DNA from: Lacrimispora amygdalina
GTDB lineage: Bacteria; Bacillota; Clostridia; Lachnospirales; Lachnospiraceae
Reading direction: 5' to 3'
DNA: 64,000 nt
Assembly: GCF_900205965.1 (NCBI RefSeq)
Contig: NZ_OAOF01000014.1
Coordinates: 62,001 to 126,000, forward strand
Shown in pieces: positions 26,622-34,796 of the stretch (positions are counted from its first letter, which is position 1; every line of letters begins with the position of its first letter). A program made the translations under genes and the position numbers. The notes below the pieces were generated by a model. That model did no database searches, had not been told where the DNA came from, and saw only the letters and a list, made by a program, of their open reading frames with translations.

Positions 26622-28425
26622 CTAATTTCAGTACGCTCATAAATGCCTTCTGCGGTATCTCAACGTTACCGACCTGGCGCATACGTTTCTTACCTTCTTT
26701 CTGTTTTTCAAGAAGTTTCTTCTTACGTGAAATATCACCGCCGTAGCATTTGGCAAGTACATCTTTTCTCATGGCTTTTACTGTCTCACGGGCGATGATC
26801 TTGCCACCGATGGCTGCCTGAATGGGAATCTCAAAGAGCTGTCTGGGTATCTCATCCTTTAATTTTTCACACATTCTTCTGCCACGTTCATACGCGGACT
26901 CCGCGTGAACGATAAAGGAAAGGGCATCCACTTCTTCTTTGTTGACTAAAATGTCCAGTTTTACCAGTTCGGACTTTTCATAGCCCTTGAGTTCATAATC
27001 AAAGGAAGCGTATCCTCTGGAACGGGATTTCAGTGCATCAAAAAAGTCATATATGATTTCATTCAGCGGAAGCTCATATTTAAGCAGCGCTCTGGTGGCT
27101 TCCATATATTCCATTCCAAGATAAACACCCCGGCGTTCCTGGCAAAGCTTCATAATGGCTCCAACAAATTCAGTTGTAACCATAATTTCCGCACTGACAA
27201 TTGGCTCTTCCATATATTCAATCTCAGTTGGATCAGGCAGATTGGAGGGATTGGTCAGTTCCAGCTTCTCCCCATTCTTTTTAAATACATAATATACAAC
27301 ACCTGGTGCGGTCGTAACAAGGTCTAAATTGTATTCCCGCTCCAGACGTTCCTGAATGACTTCCAGGTGAAGAAGACCTAAAAATCCGCATCGGAACCCG
27401 AAGCCCAGTGCCAGAGATGTCTCCGGTTCAAAGAATAAGGAGGCATCGTTAAGCTGAAGTTTCTCAAGTGCATCACGCAGATCGTTGTAACGTGCTCCGT
27501 CTGCCGGATACAGACCGCAGTAAACCATGGAGGTTACTTTTTTATAACCTGGCAGTGCAGATTTGCAAGGCCTGTCTGCATGGGTAATGGTATCTCCCAC
27601 TGCCGTATCCTTCACGTTCTTGATGCTGGCGGTTAAATATCCAACCATACCTGCCGACAGCTCTTCACAGGGTAAAAACTGTCCTGCGCCGAAATATCCC
27701 ACTTCTACCACCTCTTCTACCGCACCTGTGGCCATCATGCGTACCTTGTCTCCTTTTTTAACCGTTCCTTCCTTCACACGGAAGAATACGATTACGCCTT
27801 TGTAAGAATCGTAAAGGGAATCAAAGATAAGGGCCTGGAGCGGAGCAGACGGATCACCAACAGGTGCTGGAATCTTCTCAACAATCGCTTCAAGTACCGC
27901 TTCCACATTCAAACCTGTCTTGGCGGAAATTCTGGGAGCATCGTGAGCTTCAATTCCGATCACATCTTCTATCTCCTCAACCACCCGCTCCGGCTCCGCA
28001 CTGGGAAGGTCGATTTTATTGAGAACCGGAAATACATCCAGATCGTGATCCAGTGCCATATAAACGTTAGCAAGTGTCTGGGCTTCAATTCCCTGGGAAG
28101 CATCCACCACAAGGACAGCGCCATCACACGCTGCCAGACTTCTTGAAACCTCATAATTAAAATCAACATGACCTGGTGTATCGATCATGTTAAAAATGTA
28201 TTCCTGTCCGTCATTAGCTTTATAAACAGTACGGACTGCCTGGGCCTTAATGGTAATCCCACGCTCCCGTTCCAGATCCATATTATCAAGAATCTGAGCC
28301 TGCATCTCTCTGCTGGTGAGCAAACCTGTCTTCTCTATAATACGGTCTGCAAGGGTTGATTTTCCGTGATCAATATGAGCAATAATGCAAAAATTACGTA
28401 TTCTATTCTGCTGGGCAGCTGCCAT
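26611..28425 (-). CDS. lepA: Elongation factor 4 (LepA)
   Basis: Ribosome-associated GTPase that back-translocates or aids 30S assembly. 604 residues: P-loop AHIDHGKST (16-24), DTPGHVDF, NKIDLPSA, followed by EF-G-like domains II, III and V, and the LepA-specific C-terminal domain (KAFMSVLKLDDE tail). It is directly upstream of hemW and downstream of the spoIIP/gpr block, as in Bacillus, except that an insertion sequence and a toxin-antitoxin locus now lie between spoIIP and lepA. Confidence 0.97.
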   Translation of the reverse strand: MAAAQQNRIRNFCIIAHIDHGKSTLADRIIEKTGLLTSREMQAQILDNMDLERERGITIKAQAVRTVYKANDGQEYIFNMIDTPGHVDFNYEVSRSLAACDGAVLVVDASQGIEAQTLANVYMALDHDLDVFPVLNKIDLPSAEPERVVEEIEDVIGIEAHDAPRISAKTGLNVEAVLEAIVEKIPAPVGDPSAPLQALIFDSLYDSYKGVIVFFRVKEGTVKKGDKVRMMATGAVEEVVEVGYFGAGQFLPCEELSAGMVGYLTASIKNVKDTAVGDTITHADRPCKSALPGYKKVTSMVYCGLYPADGARYNDLRDALEKLQLNDASLFFEPETSLALGFGFRCGFLGLLHLEVIQERLEREYNLDLVTTAPGVVYYVFKKNGEKLELTNPSNLPDPTEIEYMEEPIVSAEIMVTTEFVGAIMKLCQERRGVYLGMEYMEATRALLKYELPLNEIIYDFFDALKSRSRGYASFDYELKGYEKSELVKLDILVNKEEVDALSFIVHAESAYERGRRMCEKLKDEIPRQLFEIPIQAAIGGKIIARETVKAMRKDVLAKCYGGDISRKKKLLEKQKEGKKRMRQVGNVEIPQKAFMSVLKLDDE

Positions 28426-28520
28426 ATAGTATAATCCTCTTTTCTGATGTTTCTAATGTCTTCAAATATACCATTAAAATCACCGGTTGTCCACCGGGAA
28501 AGCGTTGATTTGCCTGAATC

Positions 28521-28529
28521 CTATTACTA
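28521..28529. repeat. Target-site duplication, left copy
   Basis: CTATTACTA, repeated exactly at 30290-30298 on the other side of the insertion sequence (identity extends one base to CCTATTACTA). Nine bases fits the ISLre2 family. Confidence 0.85.
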
Positions 28530-30289
28530 GCTAGCGTAAAGTTTTATTCGGATAATGGGAAATAAATAAAAAGAGAACACCACTTTGTGATAAAGTATTT
28601 AGCGACAAACTAATACAAACAAAGGATTGGTGTTCTCTATGATTAATAGTATACGATATTTTGAGGAAGAATGCATCAACAGATTTGAAAAACTTGAAGA
28701 TAATTTTATGAAAAATCCGCTGCAAATGGCAGAATACATAATCAGTATGACTGCAGAGCTCCATAACCTGGGGTTACGAATGATACAGGATTCCTTAGAA
28801 ACAATGGACCAAATGCTTCAGGACAGCCCTATCCGATTAAAACATTGGATTGTAGAGTCTCATACAACAAAGCAGCTGGTGACTTCTTTGGGAACTGTCA
28901 CATTCCGCAAAACATTATTCACCAACAAAGAGACAGGAAGCAGTGAATATCTGCTGGATAGAATCCTTGGTCTGGAGCGGAATGAAAGACTCACTCAAGA
29001 CGCAGAAGCAAGACTGTTAAATGAGGCAGTACAAACTTCTTACCGGCGGGGTGGAGAAGAAACCAGTCTGACAAGCGAAGTGAGCAAGCAGACGGTAAAG
29101 AACAAACTCCATCAGTTGAATTTTCCAATGCATGAGGTAAAGGCAGAAAAGAAGAAAGTAGACTATCTCTATATCGATGCCGATGAAGATCATGTATCTT
29201 TGCAATGGCGCGAGAAGAAAGGCGATCTGCGGGAAAATGAGAACCATCAGAAAAATAACAACCTGATAGCAAAACTGGTCTATGTTTACGAAGGAATAGA
29301 AAACGAATCACCGAAGAGTAAACGGCACCGTCTGGTTAATCCGTATTATTTTTGCAGAGTGAATACAGGAGAGGATAATCTAAAGTTTTGGGATGAAATA
29401 AATGACTATATCACAAACCACTATGAACTGGAAACAGTCAAAAATATATATTTAAATGCAGATGGTGGAGGCTGGATTAAGGCCGGAATGAATCGTCTGG
29501 AAGGAGTTACCTATGTACTGGATGAATTTCATCTGGAAAAATATTTGACAAAACTTACGAGCCATATGAAAGACAGCCGCGATGATGCGGCAGATGAACT
29601 CAGGAAAGTGATCAGAAGCAAAACAAAGAAGGAATTCACAAGGCTGGTGGACCGTTTGGAAGAATATCTGAAGGACGAAACAGGAGTAAAAAGAATTAGG
29701 GAAGCCAGGGAATACATTTTGTCTAACTGGACAGCAGCAAAGCTAAGGTTAAGTCATCAGGATGGAGTAAAAGGAAGCAGTACAGAAGGCCATGTAAGCC
29801 ATGTACTCTCAAGTCGTATGAGTTCAAGGCCAATGGGCTGGAGCCGAAAGGGAGCGGGAAAGATGGCACAGCTGCGGGCGTATTATCTAAACGGAGGCGA
29901 TATGCTGGAATTAGTGAGATACCAAAAGAAGGAGCTTCCTAAGGCGGTAGGTGCCGAATACGATGTTCTGAGCGGAGAAGTGATCCAAAGGTCAGAAAGA
30001 AATCGGCACGGAGAGCTGGGAAAATATACGGACCGAATATCACATAGTATCTCTCTTCAGAACAAGAAAATCGTATACTTTAATTCTCATATCTGGGGAT
30101 TATGATACAAAGCCAGGTAAATATCAGGAAGACACTTTGCTCGTCATCATTGCTCTGCAATCAAGCTCAGGGCTTGTTTCGAATGCAAAAATGATGTATA
30201 TTAAAGCCACAAGTCATTGCCTGATACGTTATCAGAGCATCGTGGGTGAACTCTGCACCATTCAATCCGAAGATAAATTTACGCAGTCC
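28530..30289 (+). mobile_element. Insertion sequence, ISLre2 family (about 1.76 kb)
   Basis: Single transposase gene bounded by imperfect terminal inverted repeats: left GCTAGCGTAAAGTTTTATTC from 28530, right (minus strand) GGACTGCGTAAATTTATCTT from 30289, sharing GCGTAAA, TTTAT and TTCGGA blocks. A 9-bp direct repeat flanks it. It is inserted between lepA and the holin-like toxin locus, without breaking a recognisable gene. The intact reading frame, ends and duplication suggest recent, possibly active transposition. Confidence 0.88.
28639..30105 (+). CDS. ISLre2-family transposase (UPF0236)
   Basis: 488 residues from ATG 28639. It matches the UPF0236/ISLre2 transposase architecture: helical N-terminus, the TSLGTVTFRKTLF and SYRRGGEET segments, acidic YLYIDADEDHVSLQW region, NADGGGWIKAG and the C-terminal WSRKGAGKMAQLRAYYLNGG. 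The frame is uninterrupted, so a functional protein is plausible. The frame also opens at TTG 28627, but ATG 28639 is the natural start. Confidence 0.92.
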   Translation: MINSIRYFEEECINRFEKLEDNFMKNPLQMAEYIISMTAELHNLGLRMIQDSLETMDQMLQDSPIRLKHWIVESHTTKQLVTSLGTVTFRKTLFTNKETGSSEYLLDRILGLERNERLTQDAEARLLNEAVQTSYRRGGEETSLTSEVSKQTVKNKLHQLNFPMHEVKAEKKKVDYLYIDADEDHVSLQWREKKGDLRENENHQKNNNLIAKLVYVYEGIENESPKSKRHRLVNPYYFCRVNTGEDNLKFWDEINDYITNHYELETVKNIYLNADGGGWIKAGMNRLEGVTYVLDEFHLEKYLTKLTSHMKDSRDDAADELRKVIRSKTKKEFTRLVDRLEEYLKDETGVKRIREAREYILSNWTAAKLRLSHQDGVKGSSTEGHVSHVLSSRMSSRPMGWSRKGAGKMAQLRAYYLNGGDMLELVRYQKKELPKAVGAEYDVLSGEVIQRSERNRHGELGKYTDRISHSISLQNKKIVYFNSHIWGL

Positions 30290-30298
30290 CTATTACTA
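30290..30298. repeat. Target-site duplication, right copy
   Basis: Second CTATTACTA copy, directly after the right inverted repeat of the insertion sequence. Confidence 0.85.
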
Positions 30299-30305
30299 TT
30301 TTCGC

Positions 30306-30334
30306 TTGCAAATTGAGTAAATATGTATTAGAAT
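30306..30334 (+). promoter_or_regulatory. Promoter of the antisense RNA
   Basis: TTGCAA (30306-30311), 17-bp spacer, TAGAAT (30329-30334), predicting a transcript start near 30341, just outside the insertion sequence. Confidence 0.65.
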
Positions 30335-30340
30335 AATAGT

Positions 30341-30433
30341 AAAGAAACAACCGCCCCAATACAAGGGGTTGGCCAATGACAATGATAGAAATCCATCCTT
30401 GCTACCGTCCAAAGTATACAAGGGTGGTTTTTC
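30341..30433 (+). ncRNA. RatA-like antisense RNA (type I antitoxin), predicted
   Basis: Predicted RNA of about 93 nt from the promoter at 30306-30334 to a terminator formed by AACCGCCC (30349-30356) pairing with GGGTGGTT (30422-30429), then T's. An inner CCCC/GGGG hairpin is also visible. It runs convergent to the holin-like toxin gene (stop at 30466) and would overlap the toxin mRNA 3' untranslated region completely, as in txpA/ratA and bsrG/SR4. The same stem, read on the minus strand, ends in TTGTTTCTTT and would terminate the toxin mRNA. Not tested; inferred from layout. Confidence 0.6.
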
Positions 30434-30465
30434 TATGCCTGTTACCAGGTCTTTATAGAAATACG

Positions 30466-30549
30466 CTACTTACAATTATAAAAAATAAAGGTAAGTAATG
30501 CTAAAATGAATGTACCAAAGGCCATAAGGTCCTTAAAGTCATATTTCAT
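30466..30549 (-). CDS. Holin-like type I toxin, 27 residues
   Basis: Translation MKYDFKDLMAFGTFILALLT followed by FIFYNCK: a short charged N-terminus, one hydrophobic membrane helix (about 9-24) and a basic tail. This is the pattern of the putative holin-like toxin family (Hol_Tox; TxpA/YonT/BsrG relatives), whose members disturb the membrane. Start ATG 30549 has GGGAGGTG upstream; another ATG (30555) abuts the ribosome site and is less likely. The mRNA leader can hide the ribosome site in a stem (see 30558-30583). Membrane toxicity is inferred from family pattern. Confidence 0.72.
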   Translation of the reverse strand: MKYDFKDLMAFGTFILALLTFIFYNCK

Positions 30550-30557
30550 CCGCATCA

Positions 30558-30583
30558 CCTCCCATCTATGTAATGATGGAAGG
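30558..30583 (-). promoter_or_regulatory. Ribosome-site-sequestering hairpin in the toxin leader
   Basis: In the minus-strand transcript CCTTCCATC pairs with GATGGGAGG across a loop of eight bases: nine pairs, one G-U. The second arm contains the GGGAGG ribosome site of the toxin, so full-length mRNA should be translated poorly, as in known type I toxins. Confidence 0.65.
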
Positions 30584-30621
30584 CCAACGCCCCTGCAGTG
30601 ACACGATTGTTCCTTGTACTT

Positions 30622-30650
30622 ATGGTAACATATCCCAATTTAAGATGCAA
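30622..30650 (-). promoter_or_regulatory. Probable promoter of the toxin mRNA
   Basis: Minus strand: TTGCAT (30650-30645), 17-bp spacer, TACCAT (30627-30622). The -10 is weak. Confidence 0.45.
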
Positions 30651-30691
30651 TTAGTTTGCCCGTTGCAGAAAGCATTTTTTTAAGAATAATT

Positions 30692-30732
30692 AAAGCTGGA
30701 TAAACCTGATATAAAAACAGGCCTCCAGCTTT
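30692..30732 (-). terminator. Terminator after spoIIP
   Basis: Stem AAAGCTGGA (30692-30700) with TCCAGCTTT (30724-30732), extended by inner CCTG/CAGG pairing; the T-rich minus side follows (CTTTAATTATTCTT). Confidence 0.6.
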
Positions 30733-30755
30733 TATAGTACCAGTATGTTCTTTGT

Positions 30756-32135
30756 TTAATTTCCTTTTAAGACCATATCCAGAACCTCTGAAAGTGGTTC
30801 CATGGCATTTAATGCTTCCTGATAGGAATTGGTCTGGGCACCTACTTCAATCAAAGTGGACCGGGCTCTTAAATGCTGGTTATAGCGAAGTCCTTTTATG
30901 TAGATCTTACGGGTGAGACCCGGAAAATAAGCTGCGCTGTCTAACTGCATCTGAAAGCTGAAAGCAAGATTTTTCTCTCTGTATGGATTGGGAAGATATT
31001 CAATGGGACCTTCGGGGGTCTGGCAGATTCCGTTAAAAAACATAATCGGCGCCGTCATTTTTCCATTTACCTTGTTCACCATATGCAGATCACTGTTTAC
31101 TCCATCCCGGTGAATATCCATAATCACTTCGATGGAAGGGTTTTTTTGAAGAATTCCGGTTATGCCGTCAAGCGCGTAGGTATAAGCCTTATTTCTGTCC
31201 AGCTTTCCGTTTTGCAGATCATAAACAGATGTATCGTGTATGACATTATATCCCTTTGCCGTTAATAATTTCGTTAAATAGGTTCCGATTCCCACCACTG
31301 TGGCTTCCTTATTCCCAGGTCCGAAATCAGAATATTCTTCCTGAGAGTGTGTGTGATAGATCAGAATCTGAGGTTTGTCATTTCCTCCTTCCAGAGTGAA
31401 ATTTTCCGAAAGAAACTGATCGGCTTTCATTAAATCACGTCCTGCGGTCGTAGAGGTATGAACACTGTAAAAATGCTTCATCATATAATCGTAATCTGCC
31501 AGCTGTTCCTTTCGGTAAGTGGTGCCCACAATCGGCCAGATACTGCTTGATGCACAGGTCATCGCAGAATTTTTATCCTTATTTACAGGGATTTCTGGTT
31601 GTGTCACAGCACTTAAATCCTGCTTAGAACCATCTTCTGCTGGGGTTTCCTGTGTCTCTGGCTGGGCCTTATGTGTCCCTGCATTTACGCTTCCGTCCTC
31701 TCCGCTTTCTTCCCCTCCATCATATAGAAGAAAGCTGTGTTCTTCATAGAATTTCCCGCTTTCCAGATAGCTTATATATGCCGGATCACTTTCTCCGTAA
31801 TAATCTGCTGTCTTCCTGCTTCTGCCTGTATACCGGGAAAGGGGGGAATGGCTGAAGAAAAACCCGCAAAATAAGCTTCCAAGAGATTTTTCCTGATACA
31901 GCGCTTCCCCGTCTTCTACTTCTAAATCCCAGGAAGCAGCAGGATACTGGTAATGCCAGATAAGGGAGACACTCTCTGCAACTCCTTCGCCGACCCAGTT
32001 TTGTATATCCTTTATATCCAGTCTGCCTGCTGCCTGGGCTGCTTCCTTCAGACTTAAAAAAGCGGCCAGAATCAGGATTACTGCAATCATTAATTTTTTA
32101 ATAAAATTGTTCCATTTATCACTGCTTTGTCTCAT
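30756..32135 (-). CDS. spoIIP: Stage II sporulation protein P
   Basis: Membrane-anchored amidase/endopeptidase of the SpoIIDMP engulfment complex, acting on septal peptidoglycan in the mother cell. 459 residues: an N-terminal membrane anchor (~14-35), a variable acidic/Pro-rich linker, and the C-terminal catalytic domain with ILIYHTHSQEEY (zinc-type His), VIMDIHRDG and the E in LIEVGAQTNS. It follows gpr by 56 bp, as in Bacillus gpr-spoIIP. Expression by sigma-E would be expected, but I did not identify a promoter. Confidence 0.95.
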   Translation of the reverse strand: MRQSSDKWNNFIKKLMIAVILILAAFLSLKEAAQAAGRLDIKDIQNWVGEGVAESVSLIWHYQYPAASWDLEVEDGEALYQEKSLGSLFCGFFFSHSPLSRYTGRSRKTADYYGESDPAYISYLESGKFYEEHSFLLYDGGEESGEDGSVNAGTHKAQPETQETPAEDGSKQDLSAVTQPEIPVNKDKNSAMTCASSSIWPIVGTTYRKEQLADYDYMMKHFYSVHTSTTAGRDLMKADQFLSENFTLEGGNDKPQILIYHTHSQEEYSDFGPGNKEATVVGIGTYLTKLLTAKGYNVIHDTSVYDLQNGKLDRNKAYTYALDGITGILQKNPSIEVIMDIHRDGVNSDLHMVNKVNGKMTAPIMFFNGICQTPEGPIEYLPNPYREKNLAFSFQMQLDSAAYFPGLTRKIYIKGLRYNQHLRARSTLIEVGAQTNSYQEALNAMEPLSEVLDMVLKGN

Positions 32136-32191
32136 AGCCGCCTTCCTGCATTCTTACTTCATACTATACTATGCAGAAATCCTGCCGTTTA

Positions 32192-33169
32192 CTACGAAAC
32201 TTCCTGTCCCAGAAAGGTCATATGGATTCCCTCTGAGATGGTAAAGCTCAATTCTTTCACCGTTTCGTCAATATCCGGAGGGGTCACATAAAGCGGCCCG
32301 AATTCCGGTTCCAACAGCTCTCTGATCAGATCATACTGCTCATCGGAATTTAAATTTTCCACAAAATCTCCCATTCCCTTGGTTTCCATATTATCGGACA
32401 ATGCTCTGATCAAGGTTGTGACCGTATCGTGAACAATGGCAGCTGCTCCTACCACGGTGGGAACGCCAATAGCCATGACCGGTACTCCTAAGCTTTCTTC
32501 TGTTAAGCTGTGACGGTGGTTTCCTACTCCGGAACCTGGATGAATTCCCGTATCTGTTAACTGTATGGTGGTACCAAGACGCTTTACGCTTCTTGCGGCT
32601 AACGCATCAATTGCAATAATGAGATCCGGATTCGTTTCTTTTATGATGCCTTTTAAGATTTCAGCAGTCTCCATTCCGGTCTGTGCCATAACGCCCGGGG
32701 CGATTCCACTGATCACTGGCATGGTTTTTCCCTGCCAGAATTCATCTCCATACTGAACCTTTAAATGCCTGGTAACCTGAAGATTATTGAGCACTCTTGG
32801 TCCCAGTGAATCCGGAGTTACGGAAGAATTTCCCAGTCCTGCCACCAATACGTGAAAATTTGGTTTTTTGAAATCCTTTCCCTCCAGCAGCTTGGAGATC
32901 TGGGCTGACAGTTCTTGTGACACCTCCCTGTGATAATCCTCGTCTTTTAAAGACAGCTGGTCTGCCTCCAGAGTAATGTAGGTTCCAATGGGTTTACCCA
33001 TCGCCTTTGATCCATTTTCATCAAGAATTTTTACCTCTGTCATTTTAATCCGGCTGTTGGAACGGTGCCATTCCCGTAAGGATACTCCCGATATTTCACC
33101 GCCGTCACCAGGAAAGCTTTCTTTTTCTTCAACCGCAAGGTCTGTACGCACTTCAAATGTGTTTTCCAT
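32192..33169 (-). CDS. gpr: Germination protease GPR (spore endopeptidase)
   Basis: GPR degrades small acid-soluble spore proteins during germination; it is made as a zymogen in the forespore. 325 residues with the A25 family core: DSLGPRVLNNLQVTRHLK, GIAPGVMAQTGMETAEI, IDALAARS, QLTDTGIHPGSGVGNHRHSL. A propeptide-like N-terminus of about 10-15 residues (MENTFEVRTDLAVEE) carries the expected TDLA-type cleavage region. Placed head-to-head with rpsT and upstream of spoIIP. Confidence 0.95.
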   Translation of the reverse strand: MENTFEVRTDLAVEEKESFPGDGGEISGVSLREWHRSNSRIKMTEVKILDENGSKAMGKPIGTYITLEADQLSLKDEDYHREVSQELSAQISKLLEGKDFKKPNFHVLVAGLGNSSVTPDSLGPRVLNNLQVTRHLKVQYGDEFWQGKTMPVISGIAPGVMAQTGMETAEILKGIIKETNPDLIIAIDALAARSVKRLGTTIQLTDTGIHPGSGVGNHRHSLTEESLGVPVMAIGVPTVVGAAAIVHDTVTTLIRALSDNMETKGMGDFVENLNSDEQYDLIRELLEPEFGPLYVTPPDIDETVKELSFTISEGIHMTFLGQEVS

Positions 33170-33218
33170 TTCTTCCTCCTTTCCAGTATTTCTAAGGTAT
33201 TTTCTGCAAAAAAGCAGG

Positions 33219-33248
33219 AATTATGTATTGACATCTGTATTGAAATTC
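33219..33248 (-). promoter_or_regulatory. Candidate sigma-G/sigma-F promoter for gpr
   Basis: Minus strand: GAATT (33248-33244), 18-bp spacer, CATAATT (33225-33219). This approximates the forespore consensus (GHATR, CATWHTA) with one mismatch in each box. It overlaps the rpsT promoter on the opposite strand. Confidence 0.4.
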
Positions 33249-33256
33249 GTTAAAAT
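33228..33256 (+). promoter_or_regulatory. Sigma-A promoter of rpsT
   Basis: TTGACA (33228-33233), 17-bp spacer, TAAAAT (33251-33256); the leader to rpsT is about 85 bases. Confidence 0.85.
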
Positions 33257-33347
33257 ATAAAAGTATGTTTACATTGAACTGTCCGTGTCCAGGCTTTGAT
33301 GCAAAACAAAGAATAAATCATATTACATTTTATTGGAGGTGTACAGA

Positions 33348-33611
33348 TTGGCTAACATTAAATCTGCAAAGAAAAGAATCTTAGTTAACGAAACTAAGGC
33401 TGCTAGAAACAAAGCAATCAGATCCAAAGTGAAAACATCCATTAAGAAAGTGGAAGTTGCTATTAATGCCGGTGACAAGGCTGCTGCACAGGCATCATTA
33501 GTAAGTGCTATTACAGAGATCGACAAAGCTGCTACCAAAGGCGTATATCATAAGAATAACGCTTCCAGAAAAGTATCCAGAATCTCTAAAGCTGTTAACG
33601 CTATGGCTTAA
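33348..33611 (+). CDS. rpsT: 30S ribosomal protein S20
   Basis: Primary 16S rRNA-binding protein of 87 residues, Lys/Ala-rich, beginning ANIKSAKKRI after the initiator and ending SKAVNAMA. The start is TTG at 33348, six bases after GGAGGTG; the open frame begins at another TTG (33333) that overlaps the ribosome site. In Bacillus rpsT lies next to holA; here the tailocin locus separates them by about 16 kb. Confidence 0.96.
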   Translation: MANIKSAKKRILVNETKAARNKAIRSKVKTSIKKVEVAINAGDKAAAQASLVSAITEIDKAATKGVYHKNNASRKVSRISKAVNAMA

Positions 33612-33627
33612 TTCATAAACGATATTG

Positions 33628-33663
33628 ATCCCATTCAGACTAACCCGCTGAATGGGATTTTTT
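33628..33663 (+). terminator. Terminator after rpsT
   Basis: Perfect 11-bp stem ATCCCATTCAG / CTGAATGGGAT with a 9-base loop and a T-run. Confidence 0.92.
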
Positions 33664-33668
33664 GGTTT

Positions 33669-33701
33669 AGCGGAATCAGCCTTTACCGGTCTGATTCCGC
33701 T
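33669..33701. other. Second hairpin between rpsT and the endolysin gene
   Basis: Perfect 11-bp stem AGCGGAATCAG / CTGATTCCGCT. On the plus strand it is followed by AAATTTTTA, on the minus strand by AAACC, so it is a weak backup for rpsT or a 3' protective hairpin of the tail operon rather than a clean terminator. Confidence 0.5.
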
Positions 33702-33707
33702 AAATTT

Positions 33708-34538
33708 TTATAAAGTTTGAAGTGCGCCATTTTTATCCGTCTGCAGACGCATCTCTCCTTCGTACATACTTCCGTCAGCCGTTAACCGGTAAAGCTCTTC
33801 CTTCCAGATCACCCATTGGTTCTTTGCCATTTTTCCGGTATCTCCTAGATAATACCATTTGCCGTTACTTCCGGTCTTCCAGGTGTCCTTTACCATATAT
33901 CCGGCATCATCAAACCAGTACCAGTCTTCTCCATCCTGATACCAGTCGTTTTTTACATAATCTCCCGTGTTTCCTAAATAGAATCTCCAGCCGTCTTCCT
34001 CTTGCATCCATCCGGATTTTACTTCTGCAGCAGATACAAGGGATTCTTTAAAATCTTCCCAGGTATGGCTTGTGTGATTGTATACGTAAGGATTGGGGCA
34101 GATTTTACCGGTCACATCGTAGTGGCGGATTACGTGATCTTCTCTGATCCCGTACTGTTCCATCAGATGCTTGGTCAGTTTTATTGCGGATGCAACGGTT
34201 GCATCTTCAAAATACCAGTCTCTGCTTGTATCGGACTGGCTGCCTTTATTTCTGACGCACAGTTCAATGCCAATGCTGTTGCTGTTGCGGCATTCCGGGT
34301 GGATGTAGGATTTGGCTCCGCAGTGCCATGCGATGTTTTTGTCCTCTACGGACTGCCAGATCTCCCCGGAAAAGCCTACAAAGTAGTGGGCGCTGGCTCC
34401 AACATACTGGGAAGCATAGTATTTGCAGTTTGCTTCTGCTCCTCCCAGTGCCCCTACATAGTGAATAACAATATATTTAATACGGCTTAACTCGCCGTTG
34501 CTGTAGTTATATGGGGTTATAAGTTTGTTTATTTCCAC
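33708..34538 (-). CDS. Endolysin: N-acetylmuramoyl-L-alanine amidase with wall-binding repeats
   Basis: 276 residues. Amidase_2/PGRP-type domain (~1-165) with zinc ligands suggested by IKYIVIHYVG (His26), HCGAKS region and HYDVTGKICP; then three or four aromatic-rich glycan-binding repeats (GWRFYLGNTGDYV, DWYWFDDAGYMV, KWYYLGDTGKMA). The start is GTG with GGGAGGGG six bases upstream, overlapping the preceding small gene by ten bases. Lysis enzyme of the tail locus. The repeats resemble those of the host wall protein at 18133, consistent with recognition of the producer's own wall type. Confidence 0.92.
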   Translation of the reverse strand: MEINKLITPYNYSNGELSRIKYIVIHYVGALGGAEANCKYYASQYVGASAHYFVGFSGEIWQSVEDKNIAWHCGAKSYIHPECRNSNSIGIELCVRNKGSQSDTSRDWYFEDATVASAIKLTKHLMEQYGIREDHVIRHYDVTGKICPNPYVYNHTSHTWEDFKESLVSAAEVKSGWMQEEDGWRFYLGNTGDYVKNDWYQDGEDWYWFDDAGYMVKDTWKTGSNGKWYYLGDTGKMAKNQWVIWKEELYRLTADGSMYEGEMRLQTDKNGALQTL

Positions 34539-34693
34539 TTAAATCCCCTCCCTTCTTCCCGAGAATCCCATGTCGTCTGCGTCAAAGGATTCCCGGAACC
34601 TTCAATTTCTGTATGATCGGAATTTTTCAGATTTTCCTGTATTCCGATAAGTTCTATGCGGTTCATGTCTTTGGTTGATTCGCTTTTTACCAT
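34529..34693 (-). CDS. Small hypothetical protein between holin and endolysin (54 aa)
   Basis: 54-residue hydrophilic protein from ATG 34693 (ribosome site AAGGTGAT six bases upstream), beginning MVKSESTKDMNRIELIGIQE and ending in a basic FKWK. Its stop overlaps the endolysin GTG by ten bases and its 3' end carries the endolysin ribosome site, so it may act as a translational coupler. No family recognised; no membrane segment, so not a second holin. Confidence 0.6.
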   Translation of the reverse strand: MVKSESTKDMNRIELIGIQENLKNSDHTEIEGSGNPLTQTTWDSREEGRGFKWK

Positions 34694-34796
34694 GGTTATC
34701 ACCTTGTCCCTTTTTATTAATATATGAAGGAATGTTTAAAGGTGTACCGTTTATATATAGGTTTGTCCATGAAAGAGACTGTTGGGTGAATTTTTA

